Positions 48,070-56,933 are shown, counted from the first letter of the stretch. The stretch: 64,000 bases of DNA from CBDDFN01 sp965227065 (GCA_965227065.1 CBDDFN010000020.1:806001-870000); one strand, 5' to 3'. A program made the numbers and translations. The notes: generated from the sequence alone by a model not told the origin.

Positions 48070-48543
48070 ATGATCCGCATTCTAATTTTGCTGGCAAGCC
48101 ATGGCGCGGCGCTTGGCCTGGGCTTTGCGCTTGGAATTTATTTGCTGCCCATCCTGACCGCACCGCCATCGCCGGAGGCGTCGGTGCTGGAAGAAAAAGC
48201 GCGCGCCGCGGTGTTTGCCGGAACCTTTACACGCGATCTTGATGGCAGCGATTTTGCCCATTGGGGCGAGGGGAAAATCTCCCTGACGCCGACCGAAATC
48301 GTCCATGAGGGCACGCTGGCACCGGGCCCCGATTACAAGCTTTATCTCCTCACCGAGTTTGTCGAGACCGAAGAGGCGTTCCTGGCGCTCAAGGATCAGG
48401 CCGTGCGCATCGGTGATATCAAAAGTTTTGATGGATTTGTGCTCAGCGTGCCGGACGGTGTGTCGGTTGCCGACTATCGCGCCGTGGTGATCTGGTGTGA
48501 GGCGTTCTCAGAATTCATCACCGCAGCGCGCTATCAAAACTAG
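48070..48543 (+). CDS. membrane-anchored DM13-domain protein
   Basis: 157 residues with GGAAAGGA upstream of ATG 48070. One N-terminal TM helix or uncleaved signal (ILILLASHGAALGLGFALGIYLL), then a periplasmic DM13 domain (residues ~48-157: GTFTRDLDGSDFAHWGEGKISL, GPDYKLYLLTEF, GDIKSFDGFVLSVPDGV, YRAVVIWCEAFSEFITAARY). The single Cys in VVIWCEAFSEFIT is the conserved one of the family, proposed to take part in redox or electron-transfer reactions. No redox partner is next to it. Confidence 0.83.
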   Translation: MIRILILLASHGAALGLGFALGIYLLPILTAPPSPEASVLEEKARAAVFAGTFTRDLDGSDFAHWGEGKISLTPTEIVHEGTLAPGPDYKLYLLTEFVETEEAFLALKDQAVRIGDIKSFDGFVLSVPDGVSVADYRAVVIWCEAFSEFITAARYQN

Positions 48544-48569
48544 GCCCGGACGCAAACCTGCATCCGGGC
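48544..48569. terminator. hairpin between convergent genes
   Basis: GCCCGGA and TCCGGGC form a 7-bp stem right after the DM13 stop and 12 bp before the end of the convergent gene. It is probably a shared terminator, though the T-tract is short. Confidence 0.6.
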
Positions 48570-48581
48570 GCATCGTTTCAC

Positions 48582-49820
48582 TTAGCGTTTGCAGACGATT
48601 TCGGTGAAGCCCGCGCAGTAAGGCGCATCGCAGACCTTTTTGTCGCCCATCACCCAGGTCGGGCGCGTACGTTCCACATCAAAGCGAACCGCTTCGTCAT
48701 AGCGTTGGGACTGACAGAACCGGTCGGCAGCGGGCTTGCCGCATTCCCGGCCCCAAAAGTAGCACTGGTCAAGCGGCTTGCCATTGACGCGGGGGGAGGA
48801 AAAACGCGCCGTCCGTTCGCGGGTGTTATTGTCCGCATCAGCGGTTTGCCGGTCGCGGGTCCGGTCATAATCACCGTAACGGTTCTGATCGCGGTTCCAG
48901 GCTGAATCCCGGCTCCAGTCCCATTCCCGGTCTTGATCATGGCGGGAGGAGCGGTGCTGTCCGCCATGACCGGCATGACGGTCTTCGCCGTCCCATTCTT
49001 CATCCCAGTAGCGGCCATCAGACCGGTCCCAGTCATAGCCACCGCGTGGACGTTCGGCCTTGCGGGGGCGATTGTGTGCAGCATGGTCGTCGGCTTCGGC
49101 GCGGGCCACGATCGCAACGACCTGATTGAACTCCCGGCGGGCAATCAAGCCGGTTTCACGCGTCAAGGGGATGGAGCGGCGCGCCCATTGTGCCAGAGAC
49201 AGCTGATAGAATGCCCGGTCATTAACCGCAGGGCAGGCGGGTGCATTGCCACCCGGTGTGGCCTTGTCGTCCCACAAAAAGGCCCGGCGGAAAAAGTGCC
49301 AGTCTTCATAGTCGATGAAATAGCGGCGGTCGCCCTTGATGATATCGGGATCTGATGTTTTGGCGAGCAGGATGCCATAGGCATAACCAGCCTGGAAAAT
49401 GTAGATGTCGCAATTGGTACGCGATCCATCTTCGGTGTGCTGGTCGGACGCCCGCAATGCGGCCTCATAGGCAAAACGCACCTGATTGTCGCGAATGCCA
49501 TGATTGTGCGGCCCGCGGTTCAGTGCCCGCTGTACCAGACGCCGGTAGGTCCGGGCCTCGCGGGTGGGGGCGCGGCCCTGTTCACTGACAAGGCCCTGAT
49601 CCAGCGCATCGGCCCGGCGCAGCGCATCCAGCAGCGCTTCTTCCACACGCCGGGCATGGCGATCATAGTCGGTATTGGCATAGGCCACATAGCCAAGGCG
49701 CGAGCCCGTCAGAAACGCGCTTTTCTGAAATTGATTGGCCTGGGCCTGGGGCGGGTTGAGCAGCGTGGCTGCCAGGACCGCCATAATCACGGCGGTTATC
49801 ATTTGGGTGATACGTCTCAT
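48582..49820 (-). CDS. secreted cysteine-rich protein of unknown function (tandem paralogue A)
   Basis: 412 residues; ATG 49820 with GGGAGGA upstream. Signal peptide (IMAVLAATLLNPPQAQA) followed by a helical domain (FQKSAFLTGSRLGYVAYANTD ... EEALLDALRRADALDQGL ... CDIYIFQAGYAYGILLA, WHFFRRAF, SIPLTRETGLIARREF). A hydrophilic Arg/Asp/Gly/Tyr/Trp-rich linker (~250-330) leads to a C-terminal ~65-residue domain with six Cys: LDQCYFWGRECGKPAADRFC, then PTWVMGDKKVCDAPYCAGF and a final IVCKR. That C-terminal block appears as a stand-alone or fused module in other bacteria as far as I recall, but I have no name for it. The paralogue at 50005 shares the whole layout. Confidence 0.78.
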   Translation of the reverse strand: MRRITQMITAVIMAVLAATLLNPPQAQANQFQKSAFLTGSRLGYVAYANTDYDRHARRVEEALLDALRRADALDQGLVSEQGRAPTREARTYRRLVQRALNRGPHNHGIRDNQVRFAYEAALRASDQHTEDGSRTNCDIYIFQAGYAYGILLAKTSDPDIIKGDRRYFIDYEDWHFFRRAFLWDDKATPGGNAPACPAVNDRAFYQLSLAQWARRSIPLTRETGLIARREFNQVVAIVARAEADDHAAHNRPRKAERPRGGYDWDRSDGRYWDEEWDGEDRHAGHGGQHRSSRHDQDREWDWSRDSAWNRDQNRYGDYDRTRDRQTADADNNTRERTARFSSPRVNGKPLDQCYFWGRECGKPAADRFCQSQRYDEAVRFDVERTRPTWVMGDKKVCDAPYCAGFTEIVCKR

Positions 49821-49970
49821 CGGGTCCTCCCTTGGGGTAATGCAGGGTCAGGATCGCTGAGCAATATGTCGGGTCGATGTCGGTGGTGTGGAAACAAAGA
49901 GGGCAAGCCCGGCAGGCTGCCACAATTGCAATAGCCCCCGATAAGGCGGGGGCGTGCAGAGATAAAAGAC

Positions 49971-49994
49971 GCATGGCAGGTTTTCCCGCCATGC
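49971..49994 (-). terminator. terminator of the upstream minus-strand paralogue gene
   Basis: GCATGGC and GCCATGC form a 7-bp stem just after the stop of the 50005-51168 gene (minus strand), followed on that strand by gtcttttatc. A second hairpin (GCCCCCG/CGGGGGC, 49934-49953) stands before the next gene and may back it up. Confidence 0.6.
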
Positions 49995-50004
49995 GCCGGA
50001 TCGT

Positions 50005-51168
50005 TTAACGCTTGCAGACAATTTCGGTGAAGCCCGCACAGAAGGGAGCATCGCAAACGCGTTTTTCACCCATCACCCAGGTCGGGCGTGCGCGTTCAAC
50101 GTTGAAGCGGACCGCCTCATCATATTTTTTTGTTCGGCAGAAGCGGTCAGCGGCAGGTTTGCCGCATTCCCGGCCCCATTTGTAACATTGGTCAATCAGC
50201 TTGCCCCGATATTTCGGTGCATCAAACCGCGTATAGCGATCATCCTTCCGATTGTCGTGCCGGTCCCAGTCGCCATAGCGTTTCTCGTCGGGGTTCCAGT
50301 CCCAATCCCGGCTCCAGCGCCAGTCCTCATCACGATCACCACGACGGTCATCTTCCCAGTCGCGGTCCCAATAGCGGCCATCGGAATTGTCCCAGTCATA
50401 GCCGCCACGCGGACGGTCACGACGGTCGCGGTGGTGATTGTCGGCTTCGGCCCGGCCAATGATTTGTACAATCCGGTCAAAGTCGCGGCGGGCCATGAGA
50501 TTCGTTTCCCGGGTCAGCGGGATGCTGCGTCCATAAAACTCCGCCAGGGCGAGATCTGAAAATGCGGCATCATCGAGCGTCGGACATTGATTGCCATGCT
50601 TGTCCCGGCCGGTGCTTTTGCTCCACTTGGTGGCATATTTGAAGAAATGCCAACCGCCATCATTGATATAGTCCACCCGGTCATGGTGACGGCCCCGGCG
50701 GTCCTCCGACAGGGCCAGCAAAACGCCCATGGAATAGCCCATATGCAGCACATGTTCCGAACACCAGGAAAGCGATCCATCTTCGGTGTGGAACGGACGT
50801 TCGTTTAAAACCGCGATGAAGGATTTGCGCAGGCTCTTATGATCGACATTGCGGAAATGCGGATTGTCGGACAATGCGTGGTTCAACCGGCCGACATAAT
50901 CATCAAGCGCGGCGGACCGGCCTGATCGCCGGTCATCATCCGAGGCAAGGCCCCGTTCGAGCGCCCGCACGCGGTTGCGGGCATCGCGCAAGGCTTCATA
51001 GACCCGGCGGCTTGAGCGTTGATCATTGGTATCGGCATAGGCCGCATAGCCCAGCCGCGCGCCTGAGATAAATGCGCTTTTTTGAAATTCATTGGCTTTG
51101 GCGGCCCCGAACGGCGCCACGAAAACCAGTGTCAATGCGCCCAGAAGGGCCAATCCCAAATGTTTCAT
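50005..51168 (-). CDS. secreted cysteine-rich protein of unknown function (tandem paralogue B)
   Basis: 387 residues; ATG 51168 with GGGGAGGA upstream. Same design as the neighbouring gene: signal peptide (LALLGALTLVFVAPFGAAKA), FQKSAFISGARLGYAAYADTN, a helical domain ending in SIPLTRETNLMARRDF. Then a very hydrophilic linker rich in Asp, Arg and Trp (HHRDRRDRPRGGYDWDNSDG, DRDWEDDRRGDRDEDWRWSR), and the six-Cys end (IDQCYKWGRECGKPAADRFC, PTWVMGEKRVCDAPFCAGF, IVCKR). The ends are far better conserved between the two copies than the linker, so the helical and Cys-rich domains are the functional parts. Likely secreted to the periplasm or beyond. Confidence 0.78.
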   Translation of the reverse strand: MKHLGLALLGALTLVFVAPFGAAKANEFQKSAFISGARLGYAAYADTNDQRSSRRVYEALRDARNRVRALERGLASDDDRRSGRSAALDDYVGRLNHALSDNPHFRNVDHKSLRKSFIAVLNERPFHTEDGSLSWCSEHVLHMGYSMGVLLALSEDRRGRHHDRVDYINDGGWHFFKYATKWSKSTGRDKHGNQCPTLDDAAFSDLALAEFYGRSIPLTRETNLMARRDFDRIVQIIGRAEADNHHRDRRDRPRGGYDWDNSDGRYWDRDWEDDRRGDRDEDWRWSRDWDWNPDEKRYGDWDRHDNRKDDRYTRFDAPKYRGKLIDQCYKWGRECGKPAADRFCRTKKYDEAVRFNVERARPTWVMGEKRVCDAPFCAGFTEIVCKR

Positions 51169-51220
51169 ATCATCCTCCCCGGATCATGTTTCCCAGACTA
51201 TCGGGCCAAATGGGGCCAAG

Positions 51221-52090
51221 TCATGGCTGTATTTGTGAAACTTTTTGACCTTCATGGCGGAACAGGACGATGCCGCCCGCGGCAATGATCAGTCCGCCGG
51301 CCAGGGTGAAATGGTCTGGAACAACGCCCCAGATCACAAATCCCCACAACGAGGCCCAGATCAGCATCGCATAGTCAAAAGGCGCGATGGCGGATGCGTC
51401 TCCGATGCGGAATGCCTGGGTGATGAGCGCAATCCCGGCTGTGCCGCAGACGGCCATACCGAAAAACAGAGCCTGATCGTGGAGAGAGGCTTGCGGCCAG
51501 TCACCGGCGAGTACGAACACGCTCATGACGGCTGGAAACAGGCTTAAATAAAACAGCATGGTCCAGAAGCTTTCCCGCGCATGAATGCGCCGCGCGGTGA
51601 GCATCAACAAGGCGTTGCCCAGTGCTGCCAGCAAAGCCCACCCTGCGGCGGGTTCAAGTGCGCTCGCGCCGGGCCGGACGATGATCAGCGCCCCGGCAAA
51701 CCCCGCGCCGATCGCCCCAAGGCGCACCCGCGTCAGGCGTTCCCGCAAGATCACTACCGCCAGCGCAGCCACCATGAGCGGTGCTGTGAAGATGAGCGCG
51801 GTGGCCGTCGCAAGCGGCAGAACGCCGAGGCTGGTGATAAAGGCAAAGGTGGCAACCACCATGATCAGCCCGCGCACCAGATGAAGACCCGGCGTGTGGG
51901 TGCTAAACCCGCTTGTGCCCTGTTTGATCAGCACTATGGCCGCAATCATCGGCAATGACACCAGCGAGCGGACAAACAGGATCTGAAACGGGGAAAACCG
52001 TTCAACCAGCAATTTGCCCATCACATCATTGAGCGCGAGCAAAAACACACCTGCGCTCATCACCAGGATGGCGTGGCGGGTTTGGGTCAT
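51221..52090 (-). CDS. EamA-family (DMT superfamily) transporter
   Basis: 289 residues with ten TM helices in two EamA repeats. The first begins GVFLLALNDVMGKLLVERFSPFQILFVRSL and the second TMLFYLSLFPAVMSV and ITQAFRIGDASAIAPFDYAMLIWASLWGF. The family exports or imports small metabolites such as amino acids or nucleosides; the substrate cannot be read from sequence. Its ATG overlaps the stop of the DUF2834 gene behind it (ATGA, 52087-52090), making a two-gene operon. Confidence 0.92.
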   Translation of the reverse strand: MTQTRHAILVMSAGVFLLALNDVMGKLLVERFSPFQILFVRSLVSLPMIAAIVLIKQGTSGFSTHTPGLHLVRGLIMVVATFAFITSLGVLPLATATALIFTAPLMVAALAVVILRERLTRVRLGAIGAGFAGALIIVRPGASALEPAAGWALLAALGNALLMLTARRIHARESFWTMLFYLSLFPAVMSVFVLAGDWPQASLHDQALFFGMAVCGTAGIALITQAFRIGDASAIAPFDYAMLIWASLWGFVIWGVVPDHFTLAGGLIIAAGGIVLFRHEGQKVSQIQP

Positions 52091-52404
52091 TGCTGGCGCA
52101 GACGGATCAACAGATAAAGCGCAAATCCCGTGGCCACCCCCGGCACGACACCAACCAGCAGGGCAATCCAGCCATGCCGGATTTTCAGTGTGCTGCGTTC
52201 ATACAGCACCCACACGGCCAGCACCGCATAGGTGAAAAAAATGTCGGTCGAATAGCCCGATGAGTAAGGATTGACGAACCCCGCTGCAAAGCCGCCCAGA
52301 ATATCGCCATCGGCGATCAGTGCAGGCATGACAATGATACAAAAGGCGAGGGTAAACCCGGCCCCCAGCGCAATCAGCAATGCGCGATACATAGACAGTG
52401 ACAT
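52087..52404 (-). CDS. DUF2834 membrane protein, upstream partner of the EamA transporter
   Basis: 105 residues, three TM helices. The DUF2834 features are GFAAGFVNPYSSGYSTDIFFTYAVLAVWVLYERSTLKIRHGW followed by a final helix and LYLLIRLRQQ. It is similar in layout to the gene at 46678, though more diverged. ATG at 52404 is followed by a second in-frame ATG. It overlaps the EamA gene by four bases. Confidence 0.75.
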   Translation of the reverse strand: MSLSMYRALLIALGAGFTLAFCIIVMPALIADGDILGGFAAGFVNPYSSGYSTDIFFTYAVLAVWVLYERSTLKIRHGWIALLVGVVPGVATGFALYLLIRLRQQ

Positions 52405-52524
52405 GGAATACCCCTGGTCAGTTGTGGCCTTGTGTTTATCAGATTCAACGAAAACAGGGATGGTGCTTTTTCAGATATTCTCATATTGTTCTTTTTGGGT
52501 GGGCGCCATTGGAAAGAGGAGAAA

Positions 52525-53784
52525 ATGGTGCCAAATCAGGTTCGGTGGATGTGTGTTGCCGGTGTGTTGGTTGTCTTGGGCGGACTTCTTGCAACCATGC
52601 CAAAAGTGCAGGCGCAGAGTGCGGCGTCGGATGGGTCAGATCCGCAGATTGTCACATTTGATGAAACCAATATGCCGCCCGATATGCGCGTCTATGTAAA
52701 TGCAGGCGATGATCCGCTTGGCCAGAAGGTTAAAAAAGCGCATGAGCTGCGGAATCAAGCTTCAGAACAAGCGATGCGGCGCAATATGAAAACCGCGCTT
52801 GGTTTCGCTGCGCAATCGGATGCGCTCTACAGTGAACTTTTAGCCGACGATCCAGACAATTTTGGCTTTCTGTATTCACAATCACAGCTGCACGCAGTGC
52901 TCGCCCAAGGTTTTGTGATTCAGGAGGAGTGGGACAAAGCTGCGTCGGAATATCAAATGGCGACCGGCTTGCTATCGCGGATGAAAACACAAGGCGTCGA
53001 CAAAGTATATCAATTGACCACGTTGAGTAATTTTTCGCTCATGCGCGGGATGGTCGGGTTTTCGAACTATGCCGATGCGGAAAATCTGGTTCATTTTGAG
53101 TTTGGTCTTCGCGCCGCTGAGCAGCTGTGGTCAACCAACCCGCATGATCAAGCCTATATCGATCTGCTTGGCAAGGGCCTCTACAATTTGGCGTATGCGG
53201 CCTATTTCTATACTGAAGATGATGACCGCGCCTATGCTCTGTTATCCCGCGCCATTGCCACTCACGAAGATGCCTATCGCCGCGACGCGACGCAGATTCT
53301 GAATGTTCTTTTTGCATCAAGCTACACGCTGGAAAGTGCGCGCATTCTGACAGCCGCAGGCCGTTATGACGAAGCCGGCGCGCGTGCGGATGTTGCAATG
53401 GCAAACTTTGTGAAAATCGTCGAACAAAATCCCAATGCGCCGGAAATGAAAGTCAATCTGGCGCGCGCGCACTATTTGAAGGGAGAGTTGAACCGTCTCA
53501 ATGGCCGAAAAGATGAAGCGTTCGCGTTCTACCAGACCGCCGATGAACTTTACGAAACTGCCATTCAAACCTCGCCAGTCGCAGTCTCTGAATGGTTATT
53601 GGTGCGCGCCTTGAATACCGGATCGCTTGCCGACATCTATTTTGCGCGAGGGGATAAGGAGCGGGCTGCCAAGCTCTACAAGGTGGCGCTGGAGGAAATG
53701 GACGTGCACTTTCAGGCGCATTCGCCTTTTGCCTGGCTGGACCGCTACGAACATTTTGAGGCGCAGCTGAAAGCCTTTCAATAG
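52525..53784 (+). CDS. secreted tetratricopeptide-repeat protein
   Basis: 419 residues from ATG 52525, which follows AGGAG closely; the frame is open to 52432, but only the inner start gives a clean signal peptide (MCVAGVLVVLGGLLATMPKVQA, cleavage near AQS). The rest is helical with TPR-like units (ALGFAAQSDALYSELLADDPDNFGFLYSQSQL, GLYNLAYAAYFYTEDDDRAYALLSRA, AARYDEAGARADVAMANFVKIVEQNPNAPE-type pairs, FARGDKERAAKLYKVALEEM). It is probably a periplasmic scaffold. It stands 64 bp upstream of the second T2SS cluster in the same direction, but nothing in it is specific to secretion. Confidence 0.78.
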   Translation: MVPNQVRWMCVAGVLVVLGGLLATMPKVQAQSAASDGSDPQIVTFDETNMPPDMRVYVNAGDDPLGQKVKKAHELRNQASEQAMRRNMKTALGFAAQSDALYSELLADDPDNFGFLYSQSQLHAVLAQGFVIQEEWDKAASEYQMATGLLSRMKTQGVDKVYQLTTLSNFSLMRGMVGFSNYADAENLVHFEFGLRAAEQLWSTNPHDQAYIDLLGKGLYNLAYAAYFYTEDDDRAYALLSRAIATHEDAYRRDATQILNVLFASSYTLESARILTAAGRYDEAGARADVAMANFVKIVEQNPNAPEMKVNLARAHYLKGELNRLNGRKDEAFAFYQTADELYETAIQTSPVAVSEWLLVRALNTGSLADIYFARGDKERAAKLYKVALEEMDVHFQAHSPFAWLDRYEHFEAQLKAFQ

Positions 53785-53847
53785 CCTGGTTTCCTTGTGT
53801 TAACCAAATCCCGGTAATCGTGTAGCCTCGATCAAAAGAGGTGTGGC

Positions 53848-54972
53848 ATGGCACGGGCTTTGGCCCCAGTTTCGGTGGATGATGACAAGGCTGCGTGGCC
53901 GCGTGGCACACCTGTCTTATTGTCTGTTCCCGGTGAATGGGTGGTTTGTTTCACAATCGCCATGCCGGCCGGTGTGAAAGGGCGCAAGGCAGACCGGATT
54001 GCGCTGCACGGTTTGAGCGAGTGTGTCGCCGAACCGCTCAGCGCGCTTCACATCATAACCGCGCCTACACAAAACGCCGCCGCGCGAACAGTTTTCGCTG
54101 TTAATGCCGCAAGGCTTGAGCGCACGCTGGTGCCCATGAAACAGGCCGGTGTCGCGATTGAAGCGATCACGCCTGATTATCTTTTACTGCCATGGGAACC
54201 CGGCACAATTGGCGTCGCTGCATCCCATGATCGGCTGGTGGTCCGCACGAGCCGCTATGAAGGTTTTGCGTCGGAAGGGGCGCTTGCCTTTGCCCTGATC
54301 GACGATGCGCTCGCAGGCGGAACAATTCAAAAGCTGACTTTGAGCGGCGATTGCCCGAACCTTCACGCATTATGCGCCCGCCATGGGGTTGCGGTTGAGC
54401 AATCCCCGCAAGTCCCCGCGCCGTCCGAGCCCGTCATCAATCTGGCAACCGGGCCCTTCCGTGCCGAACGGGCCATGGGGGCCGGGCTGCGCCGCTGGAT
54501 GATCCCGGGCATGCTGGTGCTTGCAGGCTTTGCCGCTTTTGTGACGTCTGAAACGTTGCGCGGCAATCGTGCGGCTGAGGCTTTGAAAAAAGTTGATGCG
54601 CAGATTGAACAGGCGGTTCGTGCCGATCTTGTGCCAACTGGTCCCTTGCTCGACGTTAAACGCCAGACGGAACGGGCGCTGAGTGATTTGCGAAGCGGAT
54701 CGGTTCAGCAGCGGCGGGCCTCGTTCGTACCGCTGCTTGCGCGCGCCGACCGTCTTTTGGTGACCGGCACACAGTCTGTTTCAAGCCTTGACTATCGCGC
54801 CGGCACACTTCGCGCCGAAATAACCATGGCTGATTTCAGCAGTCTGGAAACCCTCAGCGCGGCACTGGCTGATCAAGGGTTGACCGTGGTGATCGAGCGT
54901 TCGGAAACCACAGGCGGTGAGGGGGTCAACGCCCTTCTTGCGGTGTCGCTGACAGGAGGGGGTGATGGCTGA
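53848..54972 (+). CDS. gspL: type II secretion protein GspL (cluster 2)
   Basis: 374 residues. The cytoplasmic actin-like domain (residues 1-210) contains LSVPGEWVVCFTIAMPAGVKGRKADRIALHGLSE and the PDYLLLPWEPG motif typical of GspL. A TM helix (WMIPGMLVLAGFAAFVTSE, ~212-232) leads to a periplasmic GspL domain (SSLDYRAGTLRAEITMADFSSLETLSAALADQGLTVVIE). It binds GspE and recruits it to the membrane. ATG 53848 is preceded by AAGAGG. It overlaps gspM, and together they start the second T2SS cluster. Confidence 0.9.
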   Translation: MARALAPVSVDDDKAAWPRGTPVLLSVPGEWVVCFTIAMPAGVKGRKADRIALHGLSECVAEPLSALHIITAPTQNAAARTVFAVNAARLERTLVPMKQAGVAIEAITPDYLLLPWEPGTIGVAASHDRLVVRTSRYEGFASEGALAFALIDDALAGGTIQKLTLSGDCPNLHALCARHGVAVEQSPQVPAPSEPVINLATGPFRAERAMGAGLRRWMIPGMLVLAGFAAFVTSETLRGNRAAEALKKVDAQIEQAVRADLVPTGPLLDVKRQTERALSDLRSGSVQQRRASFVPLLARADRLLVTGTQSVSSLDYRAGTLRAEITMADFSSLETLSAALADQGLTVVIERSETTGGEGVNALLAVSLTGGGDG

Positions 54973-55444
54973 CTTATCTCATTGGATGGCCGGTAGAACC
55001 CCGCGTGAACGGCTACTGCTTGGCGTTGCCGTCATCCTGGGGGTGCTGGTCGTGGTGGGGTTGGTCGTGGTTGATCCATTGGTGAGCTGGCGGCACGACA
55101 CCGAAGCCCGGCTTGAAAAGCACCGCGCCTTGCTGGCCTGGGTTGAGCCCAAAGCCGCAGAAGCCGCGCGCCTTAATCAGCGCGCGTCCCCTGAAAACGG
55201 GGGGTTGAGCATGGCGCAAATTGAACAAAACCTGCGCGATGCGGGTTTGACGGAAGCTTTGCGCCGCCTGTCACCGGGTGTGGGATCAGATTTTGAGGCC
55301 GCGTTTGAATCGGTGTCCTATGCGGACGTGCTGGAATGGCTTGCCCGCGCCCAGGCGACATCGGGCATGACTGTCCAGCAGATGCGGATTGAACCCGCCG
55401 GTACGCCGGGCCTGGTCAATATCAGCCTGACCGCGACGCGGTAA
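54965..55444 (+). CDS. gspM: type II secretion protein GspM (cluster 2)
   Basis: 159 residues; ATG at 54965 preferred over GTG 54962, both inside the gspL end. The layout is the classical GspM one: short N-terminus (WMAGRTPRERLLLGVAVILGVLVVVGLVVVDPLV) with one TM helix, a coiled linker (RHDTEARLEKHRALLAWVEPKAAEAARL) and a periplasmic ferredoxin-like domain ending VSYADVLEWLARAQATSGMTVQQMRIEP. It pairs with GspL. The next gene lies on the opposite strand, so the cluster is interrupted here. Confidence 0.88.
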   Translation: MADLSHWMAGRTPRERLLLGVAVILGVLVVVGLVVVDPLVSWRHDTEARLEKHRALLAWVEPKAAEAARLNQRASPENGGLSMAQIEQNLRDAGLTEALRRLSPGVGSDFEAAFESVSYADVLEWLARAQATSGMTVQQMRIEPAGTPGLVNISLTATR

Positions 55445-55446
55445 TC

Positions 55447-56109
55447 TCAGCGCGGCGCCAGTGCATCGAGCAATCGGGCGCGGGCGTTCAAGACTGTGTC
55501 GGTATCGCCATAGTGATCAAGAATGTAATGGGCGTGCGCGCGGGCGCGGGAATGCTGCCCGGCGGCCCGTTCCTCATCAAGCGCTTCAAGCTCAAGCCGT
55601 GCCATCTGTTCCTTGAGATCACGCATACGCTCCAACAACAGCCCTTGCGGGTCAATTTCGGGATGCCGCGCAATGGTCTCACCCAGCGCCTGAAACGCTG
55701 TTCGGATGGCCTGATCGGCCTGGGCGCGCGGCGCATTGCGGGCCAGCGCTTGTTCAGCCAGGTCTGCCGAGGCAAGCGCACCGATCATACGGGCGCGCCC
55801 CAATAGTTCGGTATCCCCATAATGCAAAGCGCCTTGTTCCGCCGTCCGCGCGGTTGAAAAGGCCCTGTCGGCCATTTTGGCCCGCAGCAGGGCATGGGCA
55901 TATTCAACTTCGAAAACGGGCCGGTAGGGCCCCTCTCCATAAGAGGTGATCAGCGCTTGATAGCGCGACAGGGCATTGGAAGTGTCGCCCGCCTCCAGCG
56001 CATCACGGGCCGCATCATAGTCTTGTTCAAATGCTGTGGGCGCGGCGCTCACACACGCACCAAGCGCCAGAACGGCAAGAACAGACAGATGGATGGGCTT
56101 CAGCAACAT
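55447..56109 (-). CDS. lipoprotein with tetratricopeptide-like helices
   Basis: 220 residues. Lipoprotein signal MLLKPIHLSVLAVLALGACVS with lipobox LGAC. The mature part is all-helical with TPR-like pairs (DYDAARDALEAGDTSNALSRYQALITSYG, YAHALLRAKMADRAFSTARTAEQGALHYGD) and a charged C-terminal helix. It is wedged between gspM and gspC on the opposite strand. Helical TPR-like lipoproteins act as pilotins in some secretin systems, so it is a candidate pilotin for GspD of cluster 2. That role is inferred from position and type only. Confidence 0.72.
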   Translation of the reverse strand: MLLKPIHLSVLAVLALGACVSAAPTAFEQDYDAARDALEAGDTSNALSRYQALITSYGEGPYRPVFEVEYAHALLRAKMADRAFSTARTAEQGALHYGDTELLGRARMIGALASADLAEQALARNAPRAQADQAIRTAFQALGETIARHPEIDPQGLLLERMRDLKEQMARLELEALDEERAAGQHSRARAHAHYILDHYGDTDTVLNARARLLDALAPR

Positions 56110-56169
56110 CGGGGTACCCTAGGCAGTGCACACAGGCATGGATATAGTTTTTAACAATGAATGATGCGG

Positions 56170-56192
56170 TTAACCAAAACGTTAATCATTAA
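56170..56192. promoter_or_regulatory. TTAA-rich motif in the divergent region before gspC
   Basis: Three TTAA boxes (56170, 56182, 56189) lie in the 100 bp between the divergent lipoprotein and gspC genes. The first two are separated by 8 bases, one more than the TTAA-N7-TTAA spacing of CtrA sites in alphaproteobacteria, so binding by CtrA is only a suggestion. Confidence 0.25.
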
Positions 56193-56210
56193 ACCGCTAG
56201 AGTGGCGCTC

Positions 56211-56930
56211 ATGACGGATCTAGCACAACGGATGGCATGGTGGAGTGTGACCGCGCTTGGCGCGACGGCACTGATCATGTTTGGGGCCCAGATTGTGAGT
56301 TCCGGACAGTCAACGGCCGCCAATGCCATTAACAGTGTTGAACCACCCGCAGACCGCGCGGGTGCAAACAGCGATCAGCCGCACAAATTTGCCCCCTTGT
56401 TTGGCACCCGTGCGGATCAATCCGCGCCGGTTGAAGATCTGGCGGACGGTTCAACCCGGTTGAAAGGACTGTTCAAGGATGGCACGGGCGGCTTTGCGGT
56501 GATTGAAAAGGATGGCCGGGCGGCAGTGTATGGCGTGGGTGACACGCTGGACGGTGTGGGCCGGATCGATGTGATCGGCACCCAGGGCGTGACCGTGGTT
56601 GGTCAACAAGGCCGCGTCGCACTTCGGTTCGAAGACGCCCCATCGGTCCAGCCGCCACAAGCGGCCAAAGGTGCCGCCATTGGCGGGTTGCGTCTGGCGC
56701 GCATTCGCCTCGATGACGGGTCGGTCGGGCTGCGCATTACGGCGGTTCCCGATACAACGGAAGCCCGCGCCCTTGGTCTACGCCGCGGAGATGTCATCAC
56801 ACAGCTTAACGACAAGCCGGTTCGCCATCCCAAGGCGGTGGCCGCGCTGGCCCAGTCGGCACACGGTCGGGTCGATATTGATTATTTGCGCAACGGCACC
56901 CCCCGGCGCCTGACGCTAAAAGGAAACTGA
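56211..56930 (+). CDS. gspC: type II secretion protein GspC with PDZ domain (cluster 2)
   Basis: 239 residues from ATG 56211 (a GTG at 56202 is an alternative). A TM helix near the N-terminus (WWSVTALGATALIMFGAQIV) is followed by a linker, then the HR domain (residues ~75-145: RLKGLFKDGTGGFAVIEKDGRAAVYGVGDTL, IDVIGTQGVTVVGQQGRVALRF). A C-terminal PDZ domain (residues ~165-239: LRITAVPDTTEARALGLRRGDVITQLNDKPV) completes it. GspC links the inner-membrane platform to the secretin and helps select substrates. Unlike the short GspC-like protein of cluster 1 it has the PDZ domain. Four bases separate it from gspD. Confidence 0.92.
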   Translation: MTDLAQRMAWWSVTALGATALIMFGAQIVSSGQSTAANAINSVEPPADRAGANSDQPHKFAPLFGTRADQSAPVEDLADGSTRLKGLFKDGTGGFAVIEKDGRAAVYGVGDTLDGVGRIDVIGTQGVTVVGQQGRVALRFEDAPSVQPPQAAKGAAIGGLRLARIRLDDGSVGLRITAVPDTTEARALGLRRGDVITQLNDKPVRHPKAVAALAQSAHGRVDIDYLRNGTPRRLTLKGN

Positions 56931-56933
56931 TCC

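Noticed and set aside
56170..56192. Firm CtrA binding site before gspC
   Set aside because: The spacing is 8 rather than 7 bases; kept only as a low-confidence motif.
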